Assembly (NCBI GenBank): GCA_022661535.1
Contig: JAKULF010000001.1
Location: 62,001-126,000, forward strand
Length of the DNA stretch: 64,000 bases
Reading direction: 5' to 3'
Origin: Eutypa lata
Lineage: Eukaryota; Ascomycota; Sordariomycetes; Xylariales; Diatrypaceae
Shown here: in pieces, positions 1 to 9,975 of the stretch
How positions within the stretch are numbered: position 1 is the first letter of the stretch
How the letters are laid out: the number at the start of each line of letters is the position of its first letter
Made by a program: the position numbers and the translations under genes
Notes under the pieces: model-generated
Database searches by the model: none
The model's input: only the letters and a program-made list of their open reading frames with translations
Told to the model about the DNA's origin: nothing

Positions 1-1878
1 CGCGGCTCTGCTAGTCAACCCACAAGTTCGACACAACATCGCCCCGGCCCAGCCCCTCTCCGACCACGAAGAAATGTCGAGAAGCCCTCACCAAGGCCCT
101 TACCACCCCCACCAGCGGACGAGGAAGAGTCAATGGATCCCTTTCGAGGTCGAGTCCTGCGCCGCTCTCCCCCTCCCGGCGTGCTTCCCAACCTTCCATC
201 CGAGGAGCCAGACCTCCCTCCGACCCCGACGGAGAAGGGTCTCTCCGATCTTTCTTCTATCAACACATCACCTCTTGGAATCCACAATACACCTTCTAAG
301 AGAGCCCGAAGGAGCAAGGCCTTAGCCGAAAAACTTAAGAGTTCGCCCTTGAAGCAGCCACCTCTACGCCCACCAGAATTCACCGGAAGACTAGGAAAGT
401 CTTCCAGCCAGCCTATATTTAAGCAATCTCGTTTTCAAGAAGACACACCACAGGACCCATTCAGGATCGTAGTTGAACCACCACGCGACGACGCCGAGGA
501 AAAGTTAACAGATCAGCTTTCACATCCACATCCATCGCGTAAAGTCCAGGAATTCGACCCACTCGCGGAAAAGAAAGCGATCCGCGACTCGCTCCGTGCC
601 GAAGTTGCGCAACTCGAAAACGACATTGAGTTTGCGTCACGAGAAAATGATCGGCTGTGTCGGTATCACCAGACGGAGAAAGCACGGCGAGATGACTGGA
701 CAAATGAGAACACAAGCAATATACTTAGTCTACTTCGTCGACAGATCGTACCGCAGGAGCCAAAGCAGTCCAAGGAGGACTCAGGGGATCTGTTGCTAGC
801 AGCTTTAAATCCAATAGCGTTCCTCCCTTTCAACAAGGCCAACCAGCCAATACCCTCATTAGTTGATCCATCACGAACAACAGAAAGTGAAAAAGAGGGC
901 GACAGTCCGGTTCCTTCACATTATCCAATTACTATGTCAACAAATGAGGAGCTTCCCTACCTCCAAGTATTTACTCCTCTGACCTTCACATCAACGATCT
1001 CTATCCTCCCCCGGGAGGACCTGGATGGCGCGAAGCCGCTGATGCAGAAACACGCCATCTCCGTTTCCTCCAGCCCGCCAGGCTTGTTCGCGGCAAGGGT
1101 GGAGATGACAGTCAACACCAAGACCCTCTCTGTCTCAGAACTTAGCGTGCCGCAGCTCGATCCTTCAGCGAGGAGAGAGCTCCAGCCGTTCGTGCAGAGG
1201 ATTATCCACGGCGGAAACCATAACAGTGCCCTGACTAGGAACGTCAGTGTCATCACCTGGGCCATGGGCGAATGGGTGCGGCTGGCGACGCGAAGGGCTC
1301 GCTTCTGGTGCGCCGTCGAGAGAGAACTAACGAGTCCCAAGGGGATCGCGAAGTGCATGAGGCAGATGAAGAAGAGCAATAACAAGAGGAGGAAGGTGGG
1401 CAGAGGTAGACCACCAGCTGGAGATGCAGACACGGATACGGATGGGGAAGACAACGACGAGCTCGAAGAAAAGACCGCCGTGGAAAAGAAGAACCACTTC
1501 AGCAGAGCTGACTTGATGCGTTACATGGGCAAGAACAGCTTCGATCTAGATCTTCCCGGGTTGGGGAGCGAGGCAAGCGAGGAGCAGCCGTCGGTACGTA
1601 TCCAGTGGAAAATCGAATTGGATTGGACGGGAGAAGCTCGCAGCAAGATAGGGTTATTTGTCGCAGCTCCAGCTAAGTGTAAGTTTTATGAATCCAAGGC
1701 CTCTTGGTGCGTACTTGAGCTGACTTTTCTTCTCTTCATAGGGCATGGTAATGACAAAGGTAGAAAGAGCCTGGCGGGTATACCAGCCATGTTTGACCAG
1801 CTCATAAGGAAAGACGAGGACCCAATGGATGCGGTCAAGACCGTGGTGGCACTATTAGCTGGCGACGGGAGGAGCTGA
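1..1878 (+). CDS. Coiled-coil nuclear protein, possible CENP-O/CENP-P-type kinetochore subunit (5' partial)
   Basis: The reading frame is open from base 1, so the true start probably lies upstream; the first ATG in frame is at 133 (581 codons if nothing is spliced). A 63-nt intron at 1679-1741 (GTAAGT donor, CTGAC branch-like site, CATAG acceptor) is in frame and lacks a stop. Removing it gives the smoother junction AKWHGNDKGRKSLAGIP. From the ATG the protein has a basic Pro-rich head with TPSKRARRSKALAEK (nuclear-signal-like), a coiled coil at about residues 143-176, a beta-rich region including FAARVEMTVNTKTL, an AT-hook-like GRGRPP near residue 424 with acidic residues after it, and a C-terminal AMFDQLIRK segment. 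A coiled coil followed by RWD-like beta segments suggests inner-kinetochore COMA/CCAN proteins (Mal2/Mcm21, Ctf19). That is inference from layout; the coding call is firm and the function is not. Confidence 0.75.
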   Translation, partial: RGSASQPTSSTQHRPGPAPLRPRRNVEKPSPRPLPPPPADEEESMDPFRGRVLRRSPPPGVLPNLPSEEPDLPPTPTEKGLSDLSSINTSPLGIHNTPSKRARRSKALAEKLKSSPLKQPPLRPPEFTGRLGKSSSQPIFKQSRFQEDTPQDPFRIVVEPPRDDAEEKLTDQLSHPHPSRKVQEFDPLAEKKAIRDSLRAEVAQLENDIEFASRENDRLCRYHQTEKARRDDWTNENTSNILSLLRRQIVPQEPKQSKEDSGDLLLAALNPIAFLPFNKANQPIPSLVDPSRTTESEKEGDSPVPSHYPITMSTNEELPYLQVFTPLTFTSTISILPREDLDGAKPLMQKHAISVSSSPPGLFAARVEMTVNTKTLSVSELSVPQLDPSARRELQPFVQRIIHGGNHNSALTRNVSVITWAMGEWVRLATRRARFWCAVERELTSPKGIAKCMRQMKKSNNKRRKVGRGRPPAGDADTDTDGEDNDELEEKTAVEKKNHFSRADLMRYMGKNSFDLDLPGLGSEASEEQPSVRIQWKIELDWTGEARSKIGLFVAAPAKCKFYESKASWCVLELTFLLFIGHGNDKGRKSLAGIPAMFDQLIRKDEDPMDAVKTVVALLAGDGRS

Positions 1879-2221
1879 TTGGCAAGCAATTGAAGAGATG
1901 CTCGCCTGCCATGCGTGGGTTACGACGGTACGAGAGGATACAATGGCTTCTGAGCGTACATACAATACAACTGGGAACAAGCATAGGCGTTTGTACAAGA
2001 ATACCTGTTATTTCAATCCGATTCGGAAGAATATATAAACAGATTATGCTAGCTCGAAGTCAAAGTCTAGATAATTAGCACACGCGGGAAAGTCGTGCAC
2101 CCCATCTGTGAATAGAAATCCCATTCTTTCATATTACGCATCCCTGCTCCTACTTCCTCCCTTGACTCCTCTGGCAGCTCTAAAATCGTGAAATAAGCAA
2201 GCGTCTTATGATGCGATTCCC
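1879..2221. other. 3'-3' intergenic spacer
   Basis: This 343-base spacer lies between the convergent ends of the kinetochore-like gene and DPM3. It presumably holds both 3' UTRs and poly(A) sites. I see no ORF or repeat worth naming. Confidence 0.6.
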
Positions 2222-2768
2222 TTAGTCCACATCCACGCCCAATTTTCGCAGGTCCACCTTGGCCAGATCAATCTCGGCCATCAACTCCTTGTGCGCCTCG
2301 GGTACATCGTTGAAGGTCATGACATTCCAGCCGAGTCGGAAGAGGAGGTAGGCGCCGAACGAGACGAGAGCCCAGAAGGGCAGCTAGATTCGATTTCATG
2401 TCCAGGTTAGCGCGACGTCCACCTCGCTAGATAGACAAAAGCCATGTTATAATGCAATGAACGCCCTTCGTAGCCGAGAATAGCTGAAGGGTTATAGAGG
2501 AGGATGGAGCAAAGAAAGGAAGAAGGGAAAACGTACGACGGGGACGATCTCGCTCTGGATGAGGGGCGGCAGAGGGACGAGCTGCAGGAATAGCGCCAGG
2601 TAGAGCTGGGGTTACAGAACAGGGTCAGCCAATGTTTCTTTCTTTCTTTACGTCGTTTGAGTTCGACCAGCCCGCATTGAGCCGGAACAGCGAGATTTAG
2701 GTGAGGAGGAGTTCGCGTACAGAAGTGACGAGCAAGGCGATCGAGATGGTCTGCTGGGCGCGCGTCAT
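2222..2768 (-). CDS. dpm3: Dolichol-phosphate mannosyltransferase subunit 3 (DPM3)
   Basis: Small ER-membrane subunit that tethers and stabilises the catalytic DPM1 in dolichol-phosphate-mannose synthase, which supplies mannose for N-glycans, O-mannosylation and GPI anchors. Three exons on the minus strand: 2721-2768, 2537-2605 and 2222-2383 (48, 69 and 162 nt), joined by GTACGC...CCCAG and GTACGT...TCTAG introns, all phase 0. The product is 92 aa, the usual size. It begins MTRAQQTISIALLV, has two hydrophobic segments at about residues 8-27 and 36-58 (PFWALVSFGAYLLF), and ends in the acidic helix AHKELMAEIDLAKVDLRKLG that in DPM3 contacts DPM1. No single exon is long enough to stand out as an ORF, so the gene is easily missed. 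Identification rests on both membrane segments and the C-terminal helix. Confidence 0.93.
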
Positions 2769-3533
2769 CTTGGTCGACGTTGATGTTGGGAGATTGATTC
2801 CTCGTGCGGTCGGTGAATGTGTTTTGATCTGAAGTACGAGGCAGCAGCAGCTTGATATGTCTGCTGTATTGTGTGGTGCTGTGTTGTACTGTGCAATGGG
2901 GTAAGCAGATAACTAAAGGAGTGACAGAAAGTATGGATACCTAGGTAGTTGGTTGAGTTGCTGTTTCCTGCTTTGCTTTGAAGATCTGGCGAACTTAAAA
3001 AAGGGTGGGCACGCGTTAAGAGCTGAGAGTAGTCGTTTTGATGAATTATATGCAATTACCGGTGCTATTCTTCAATGCAACTTATTTAGTACTACGAGCA
3101 TACAAGCATGCAGACATTTGGCATTGGCATACAAGCACGCCATTCAACATTGAAGCTTCAACTTGTCTACTGGGCAAGTCATAGGTCTTTTCAGACATAT
3201 CATGATTGTAACATTGAAATATCTATTATTCATTTTGATGTACATGACCCCCGTCGTCAAATATCTATGCATGTAGCTGCCTAAGCTTCTTGGCCCAGGC
3301 ACGAAAAGGGGCAAGACATCGTGTTGTAACCGAAGGTCTGCTCTGTTGTAGTCAATTGCATTCAATTTCTGTACACCACTATTCGACGCCTTACCTACCT
3401 AATGTCTACCTGATCAAATGTTCTGAGTCTAAGGTTAGACATACTTGAGGATTATTGTGAAGGTGGATTTAGGTCCCTGGTCGAGGCGATCCGAAGGTAG
3501 CGTAATTATTAGCCATATACCTAGGCCATCGTG
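2769..3533. other. Intergenic, upstream of DPM3
   Basis: Contains the DPM3 promoter and 5' leader (pyrimidine- and CAG-rich near 2845-2890), then AT-rich DNA. No supported gene. Short ORFs on both strands here overlap one another and have no recognisable features. Confidence 0.55.
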
Positions 3534-4470
3534 TTAGGTACCTACTCGAAATTTGGTTGTGCGTATGCGAGGCAGCCTGGGCTCGACCGTGGTACCGTCT
3601 CCATCGTCCATCCCGTGAGGCTCGACCTCCATGACTACTTCCTCAACCATCTCTGCTAAAACCTTCGCTGCGATTCTTTCATGTACTTCCTCCCTACGCG
3701 CGTAACCTTTGATTTTTTTCCTTTTGCTTACGTCGCTCGAGTCCATGAGGGTCATAGCGCTCGCAGGCTTCGCTCCAGTTCTCTCGTTTAACGACGCACC
3801 CCGGGGGGGATTGAATCTTCGATGAGGAACTCCCTTCCGCAAGGATACGGTTTCCTTAACTTGAATTGGTCGACTAGCTGTCCAAGGTTCCAGACCCGCT
3901 GCTTTCTATGGTCCCACTGAGGTTTAGTCATGTCTATGGTCAGAACCTGAATGCCGGTTCGTCCTCGGACCTGGTGAAAAGAAGCAATGGTAGCAACCAA
4001 ATGAAATGCATCTGTAGCGGACATGAAAGGACTGGGTGTCGACAATTCCAGTTCATGTGTTTTTGTAGAAGATTCTGGAAGAATATAGAGTTCGTTTCGA
4101 CGAGTCCGTGGCCCCGCGCTTTTATTCCTTCGAAAGGCACGCCGTCACGGATTACACGGAATAGGCGATGAGGTATTTTGATCCCTCCGAGCCCGCACGT
4201 CTTAATCGTAAATGAGTTTTGTAGGAGGGCTCGGCCACGTACAAATCCACCACTTGGAGTTGCCTTGGCGGCTTCGGGAAGGTCTGGGTGATCGACTCGG
4301 AGCTCTTCGAAAACGCTAGGACTCGTCCACAGTCTGATTGAGGCATTGTCACGGGCTTTACTATTTAGAACCCAAGCCTTTGCTTCTGGATAGTCTTCAG
4401 TCTCTGCATCACGGAGATCGAAGAGGGCGACACGTAGCTCTTGTGCTTGAGTGGGCGGCATTGTATCCAT
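3534..4470 (-). pseudogene. DUF7587-like protein gene broken by two frame changes
   Basis: Three consecutive minus-strand reading frames read as one protein cut by two frame changes. The first (ATG 4468-4470) carries an N-terminal region and PHRLFRVIRDGVPF, then reaches KHMNWNCR near 4040. The sense then moves to a second frame (PSPFMSATDAFHLVATIASF, WDHRKQRVWNLGQLVDQF, EFLIEDSIPP), and after a run of seven G at 3803-3809 to a third (NERTGAKPASAMTLMDSSDV to the stop at 3534-3536). The order LFRV / HMNW / PSPFMS / WDH..R.W / FLIEDSIP resembles DUF7587, a fungus-restricted domain of unknown function. No intron with usable splice sites explains either shift. One shift sits on a homopolymer, so sequencing error is possible there; the other does not. 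Family assignment is from recalled domain pattern. Confidence 0.55.
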
Positions 4471-5753
4471 GTTGACTAGTTATTGTTTTGGCGTTGTGAG
4501 AAGTTGTGATATTCTATCACAATGCTACGGTGATATTTTAGAAGGCTGCTTTTCCTCCTACGGCAAACATATTTGAAGTTAGAGAGATATAATAGATATG
4601 CTAGGTTGAGTTCCTCAATGGTTTGCTTACCAGTCCTGGTGAAGATTTTGAGAGAAGGAGCCCAAATCTTCTTGCTAAAAGTCTTCGCATAACAGTTCAG
4701 ACGGTGTGGGTGGCAGTTGCTGAGGAAAAAAGAAATATATTGTGCTAGGGGTTTGAATGCTCAAATGTTGTCGACGTATTGGCACGAGGAAACCATGGTC
4801 GAATCTTGAAGTGCTCGGCTGGACGAAGGTCAAACACTGTCGGAGCCAGCAGGTCATGCCGTGAGAGGCTGGTAGCTGTAGTTTCCAATATAAATGGCCT
4901 GGCGAGGATGTAGATATGGTGAAATTATGTACGGCGAAGTGTGAAGAGCTCGATGACGCGGTATTAGACGGTGATCTTTGAAGGGTCCACACGAAGTGTA
5001 AAACTTAGAAATCCATTCTTCGAGGGTTGTGGTACTGTTAAAAGTGTGGACTCTTTACGTATCTGGGTAGCCCCTTGTGTGAAGCTCCAATATCGGAAGG
5101 ACCACGAGGGGAATGTAGGAGGAAGGAACGTATAAGTATGCTAAGAAGTTGCATCGTGATGTCGAGGACTGAAATGTTAAACCAAGATGTGTACCGCGGT
5201 TGTGAAGAGAATGATATGGAAGTGTATCAGTTTACCATCAGTATCGCCATCCACGATACTCGATTGTGCTGAGGTGGTGATTATCTATGGGAAGAAACTT
5301 GACTTGCATTCTCTAGACTTCCACTTTAGACCAGGTCAGGTTAGTTATTTATAACGCCATTTCTATCCTAGAGGTAGGTTTAATCTAGTATCTACAATAA
5401 AGAACCACGTTAAGGGCGTGGGAAGGGAGTTATTGTGGAAAGTGCGTCTCACTTACTAACAGCTGCGAACTACATGAACCACACTCCAAGTACGCACATC
5501 ATACGTGATGGAGCTTGAGGCATTGGCACGTTGAGCTATCATTCGTATTATAGATGTCGTGGAAAGGGAGCGTAAGTTATTACACCTTAAAGAATCGACA
5601 CATGTAGTATCATGCATCACCAGGGTGGGGTCAGTTGTAGAAAATCGTGAGAATCAATATAGTATTAAGTCTGAATTAAGAACACATGAACATGAAATTA
5701 ATATTACCCCTCGAGACCAAGATATCCCAACCGTAGCGTTTTAATTACACATC
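4471..5753. other. Intergenic, AT-rich
   Basis: 1.3 kb between the DUF7587-like pseudogene and the GPI-anchor candidate. A 105-codon minus-strand frame at 4675-4992 is Ser/Thr/Pro-rich with no signal peptide, splice support or domain, and is not called. Nothing else is supported. Confidence 0.5.
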
Positions 5754-6514
5754 TCAGAAGACACTGACCATCGACACAGCCAACAATCCCAAAGCTCCCA
5801 TGAAAAGCTGCATATTCACTGCATCGACATGTCCTGCTGAAACTGGTATAGGACTGGAAGTACCACCGACTCCCCCAACAGTGGATGTGCTCAACATACC
5901 CGTACTAAGCGAAGGAAAGTGATGGGTGGTTGAGGTATTTGAGGCACCGGAGATGCTTATGTTTCCACCGGGTACCGTGATAGTAACTGGAAGATAGTAT
6001 TAGAATACGTGTCGCCTATAGAAAGCATCGTACATGACATCTTACCTGTACCCGAGCAGTTGGACAGTGTGGATGTAGATAGGTCTGAAGCGCCGGTGCC
6101 TATGAAGCTACTGATGATTGGTGGAATCAACGACTGCAACGAAGAATTTGCTGGAGCCGAGAATGAAGTTGCAGAAGATGCAGGTGGGATAGTTAAGGTG
6201 ACGGGGCTTGGTGCAAGATGTACAGTCGTGGTCTTTGTTGCTCCTACCATCGTACTTGTCTCTATAGGCAGAGTAGACGTAGAGGAAGTAGAAGTGGAAG
6301 CGGAAGCGAAAGCGGAAGCGGAACATGCGTCTTTCATATTGACCGTGACAGTTGTGAAAATAGTTGTTGTACTGCTAGTAGTATCCTTCTGGGAGCAGCC
6401 TCCTGCACAACGTCTTTCAACCGAGAGGGAATCACCTGCAGCATCACCTTGCTCCTGGCCAGAAACGAGAGGGCCAGAGAAGGCGAAAAGGGCTGTAATG
6501 AGCGACAACTTCAT
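5754..6514 (-). CDS. Ser/Thr-rich secreted protein with GPI-anchor-like C-terminus
   Basis: Two exons, 6046-6514 and 5754-5986, joined across a 59-nt phase-1 intron (GTAAGA...TTCCAG), give 233 aa. The first exon read alone runs to a false stop inside the intron. Residues 1-19 (MKLSLITALFAFSGPLVSG) form a signal peptide. Two cysteines follow at 36 and 40 (RRCAGGC), then a long Ser/Thr/Ala-rich stalk with several Asn-X-Ser/Thr sites. The C-terminus is a hydrophobic tail (MQLFMGALGLLAVSMVSVF) after a small-residue stretch (PVSAGHVDA), as expected for a GPI attachment signal. It is probably an O-mannosylated wall or plasma-membrane protein. No enzymatic domain is visible, and it belongs to a fast-evolving low-complexity class. 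Confidence 0.82.
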
Positions 6515-8760
6515 CTTGGAAGTGAATTGAAAGAGAAATGATTGTGGTGTTCTGAGGTTGGCTGTGAGGTCCGCTGGATGAATGTATCTTTATAGGTTCC
6601 GCGAACCCCTTTCCCACGGTACCACTTGTATCATTCCTCATCTCCCATGCGGCCTTAAACTCCCGTTACATTGAGCCGTTTCTTCATTCTCGCCGTCGCC
6701 GTGGCACCAAAACCTCTTCTGCCCCATACCTCCGCGCCTACAAACTAATTAAAATCGGTTGTTTGCTATGCGTGATGTTGGGCCGCTGTCACACAACAGA
6801 TTACGGAGATTACAAGGTGTGCTCATTCTTAACATTGAAACATGATGGTGGTGCTGTCGCTTCAAAAAGCGTTATTATCTGTACAACGCTTAGGAAACCG
6901 TTTTGTGTCACCGAGAGCATTCAGACGAAATCCATTGGCTTTTGTTGTGATCCATGGACTTGGTTTAGATTCATGTAGGTGGCCAAGAACAGGAGACATA
7001 ACCATCCCTTGATTACCTCACACCAGCTACAGGCACATTAGACCCTTGATGCTAGACATTCCGGGTATCTAAAGTTTGTCTGCACTAGGATTTGTCGTGA
7101 TAGACAATGTAAGTTAGCAGTAAAATGATTTCTCGTCTTGCCACCGGAAAGCTACCGGACTCTTGATATTTAGCATGGTATATCCCAAACGGTGCCGGCG
7201 AAAGTGTGATACTATGATTAGCCACTTCGCATTGGTTCCGTGCTGTGTAAAAGCACGGTTATACAATAATCTTATAGAGGCTTGGGGAAAGAGTGTTTAC
7301 AGAAGTACAACATATAATTTGGGTTCCACGTGCTTAGCATAATGACCACTAGCATCACCGCAAGAATTGCCGTGTATTTATGGAAACGTAGAGACCAAAA
7401 CAGTGATGGTCGTTGTAACACCACCTGCCAGCCAACCATGTTCAAGCTCCGGGGTATGTCAAACCCAGGACACTCTTAGATTCTAAACCCATCCCCTGGT
7501 ATCAACTGCCCCAGTACAGATCAATCTTTAGATAATCCCAGCCTTGAAAGCTGGTAAGCTGGTATGATTTGCTCAGGCGACCTCCTCACAGTAGGGCATA
7601 CGGGTCTTAATGAGTTATTGATTGTAAGACTGATAGTTCAAATAGCATATTACTACATATCGGTAAGGTTATAAATGACAACAAGAAGTACAGCTATCCT
7701 TGACATCTACTGATAACGGTGAATACCGTATCTCCATATAGGTATATACAATCTCACCAAGCGACTTGATTTGCACATTTGACCTCATCCCTATATGTGT
7801 AACATCAGTTTAGTGCTACGTAGGTGCGTCCACCGACCCGCCCAGTTCATTGTTTAATTCTTCGGTAAGAAACATTAAGCAGGCCGCATGTTAAAATGGA
7901 CTTAACAACTAATACCCTTAGTTTAGTAAGCACCTCTGAGAAGATCTAGGCTACTGAATCCGTGTATTGCATGCAATGATTGTCGTGGACTGGGCAAACC
8001 ATTGAGATTAGCTGACGCTAGCTCCCGGAGGTTGCTTGTCTTGTCAAACAGCTCTATTCCGAAAGAGTGGTAGAGTCTCGTGATGCGAATAATGGAGTGT
8101 TAACTTCATCAGGTATAGAAGATGTAAGGCTTTTAGTAATTAGTTATTATGATTTCTTATACGATAGAAGTAGTATATCAACCAACGACAACGTCAACAT
8201 ACACCATCAGTGTGTTGACGTCAGCATGCCACACGGCGACCAACTATGAGGGCTAATGGGTATATTGCCAAGACAATGTTTGCCTCTATTCATGATTGGC
8301 ATCATATAGGAGATGAGTGAGGATTTGAAAACGTGTGATCGCTTAGTTGTGTTAGATATGTTCTCTAAGCTAGAGTACCTACTTCTTACAACATGACCAC
8401 TCGTGCAGAATACGAAGAGAGTTCCCTGCGATAGCTGCAATAACCAACGTCTAACCCAGGATTGCTGATGCCAGCAAGAAACTTTCGTATTCGCCATTAC
8501 TAAGAATAACAATATCGACATGCTACGCCTCAATAGAATATGAAATGCGGCCAAGAAAGACTCACTGAACATAATGTAGTATTCTTCCAGAAGGTATTTA
8601 AACCCAAACTTACCCACAGGTTTCGACTTGGACAAAACCAACACAGCATAAAGATCCTAGACATATATACATCAAAAGTGAGTTTTTGCTGCATACTGAG
8701 TAGATAAGAGCCTTAGCTAACGAAGCCAGTCGTGTCTCCTAGTCCTAGACCTATTCCACC
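6515..8760. other. Intergenic, AT-rich
   Basis: 2.2 kb between the divergently transcribed GPI-anchor candidate and the small secreted protein, so it carries both promoters. A 145-codon minus-strand frame at 8207-8644 has no signal, motif or splice context and is not called. Confidence 0.5.
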
Positions 8761-9173
8761 ATGCGCTTCCTTCAGACCACCATACCGCTCCTAGTAGCTG
8801 TGGTAGCAGCAGCGCCGGCGCCGCGGGCTGACCCCGAAGCGAGCTTCCTCATCTCCCTTACTTTCGAGGACGGCACTGAAACGGGCATTTTCAAAGTGCC
8901 TGATTCGCTTGGAGAAACGGCACTGGGTAAGATATCTCTCTCATACTTTTGATTGTCATATATCTGATGCTGGTTAAAGTAGACTACGACAAGGCTGTTT
9001 CCCTCGTCTTCATGAACTATGAAAACTTCACGTTCCCGGCTGGCCCGACGGGCAGATGCACGTTCCTAGAGCCTGACAGACAGGGTTTGGGGGCTGTTCA
9101 AGTAAACAAGGCAACTTCTGTGCCGGTTACTCCCCCGAGTGTAATTGGATTCGTTCAGTGCAATGTGGTGTAA
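8761..9173 (+). CDS. Small secreted protein (118 aa), effector-like
   Basis: Two exons, 8761-8926 and 8983-9173, with a 56-nt phase-1 intron (GTAAGA...AGTAG). The ATG follows a good CACC context. Residues 1-18 (MRFLQTTIPLLVAVVAAA) are a clear signal peptide followed by APAPRAD, a typical cleavage region. The mature part has only two cysteines, C81 (GRCTFLEP) and C115 near the end (FVQCNVV), which could form one disulfide closing a small beta domain (ISLTFEDGTETGIFKVP, VSLVFMNYENFTF). I recognise no family. Size, secretion and isolation in an AT-rich setting are what fungal effector candidates often look like, but the function is unknown. Without splicing the protein would end at 63 residues. 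Confidence 0.78.
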
Positions 9174-9975
9174 GAACAACCAAGGCATGAAATTGGGATT
9201 AGGGGTTACGGGTGGTGGTCAAAGTTGAGCATAGGTGGGGGAAGTACAGTTTGGAAAAGGTGAACGATCTGGTCAGTCAGTCAGTCAGCCCGTAGACAGA
9301 AAAGTTGGTAGATGAAAAGGGATAGATTTCTACCATTTGCGCATATGGATTCTGATTAAAGCGTACCTAGGTAGGTAATTAGCATACGATATGATGGCTG
9401 GTTTGCGCTAGAAAACGAGAAATTGGTAGGCGTCTCTACCCAAACTTTGAGGGCTACCACTAGCTCTAACTACATACATATGTACATACAGGCATGCATG
9501 CGCCATGTGGTAATAGGTGGGCTAAAAATCACGTGCACTTGACAAATGAGAGACGGTGCATAGCGAAAGCATGTGATTGTCTACCAACGATATTTATACG
9601 TAAACCACATGAGGCTGGCAGAATAAAGCAGGTAGAATATGTTGCAACCATGTTACCCAAGCTTAAGATGTGAGGTATGATGTCGATTTCAATCCCCATC
9701 TAACTATTGAGCGACAGAAGTGAAAGGCGCCTCTTCTCCATCTCAGGTTCAGATCTAAGAAGAGCTTTGGGCATCTTGGCAATTTAGGGGTTCCATTCAT
9801 AACCCCCTTTGGGTTGTTAGGGGACGTATACTATAAGTCAGACTGACTCGCAAACATACTGGATGACTTGTCGATGAATTTTCATCTTTATCTACCTACT
9901 TAAAGCATAACCTGTTGTTCCACCAATTTATTGCATTTATAGCAGTCGACCTTCTTTACTGGGCACTGACCAATC
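9174..9975. other. Intergenic with ACCTAGGTAGGTA and (GTCA)n
   Basis: Holds the 3' end of the secreted-protein gene and the promoter of the ARM-repeat gene. A (GTCA)n tract lies near 9270-9287 and one ACCTAGGTAGGTA motif at 9365-9377. No gene seen. Confidence 0.5.

Noticed and set aside
8207..8644. 145-codon minus-strand frame
   Set aside because: Composition looks like translated AT-rich intergenic DNA; no conserved feature.
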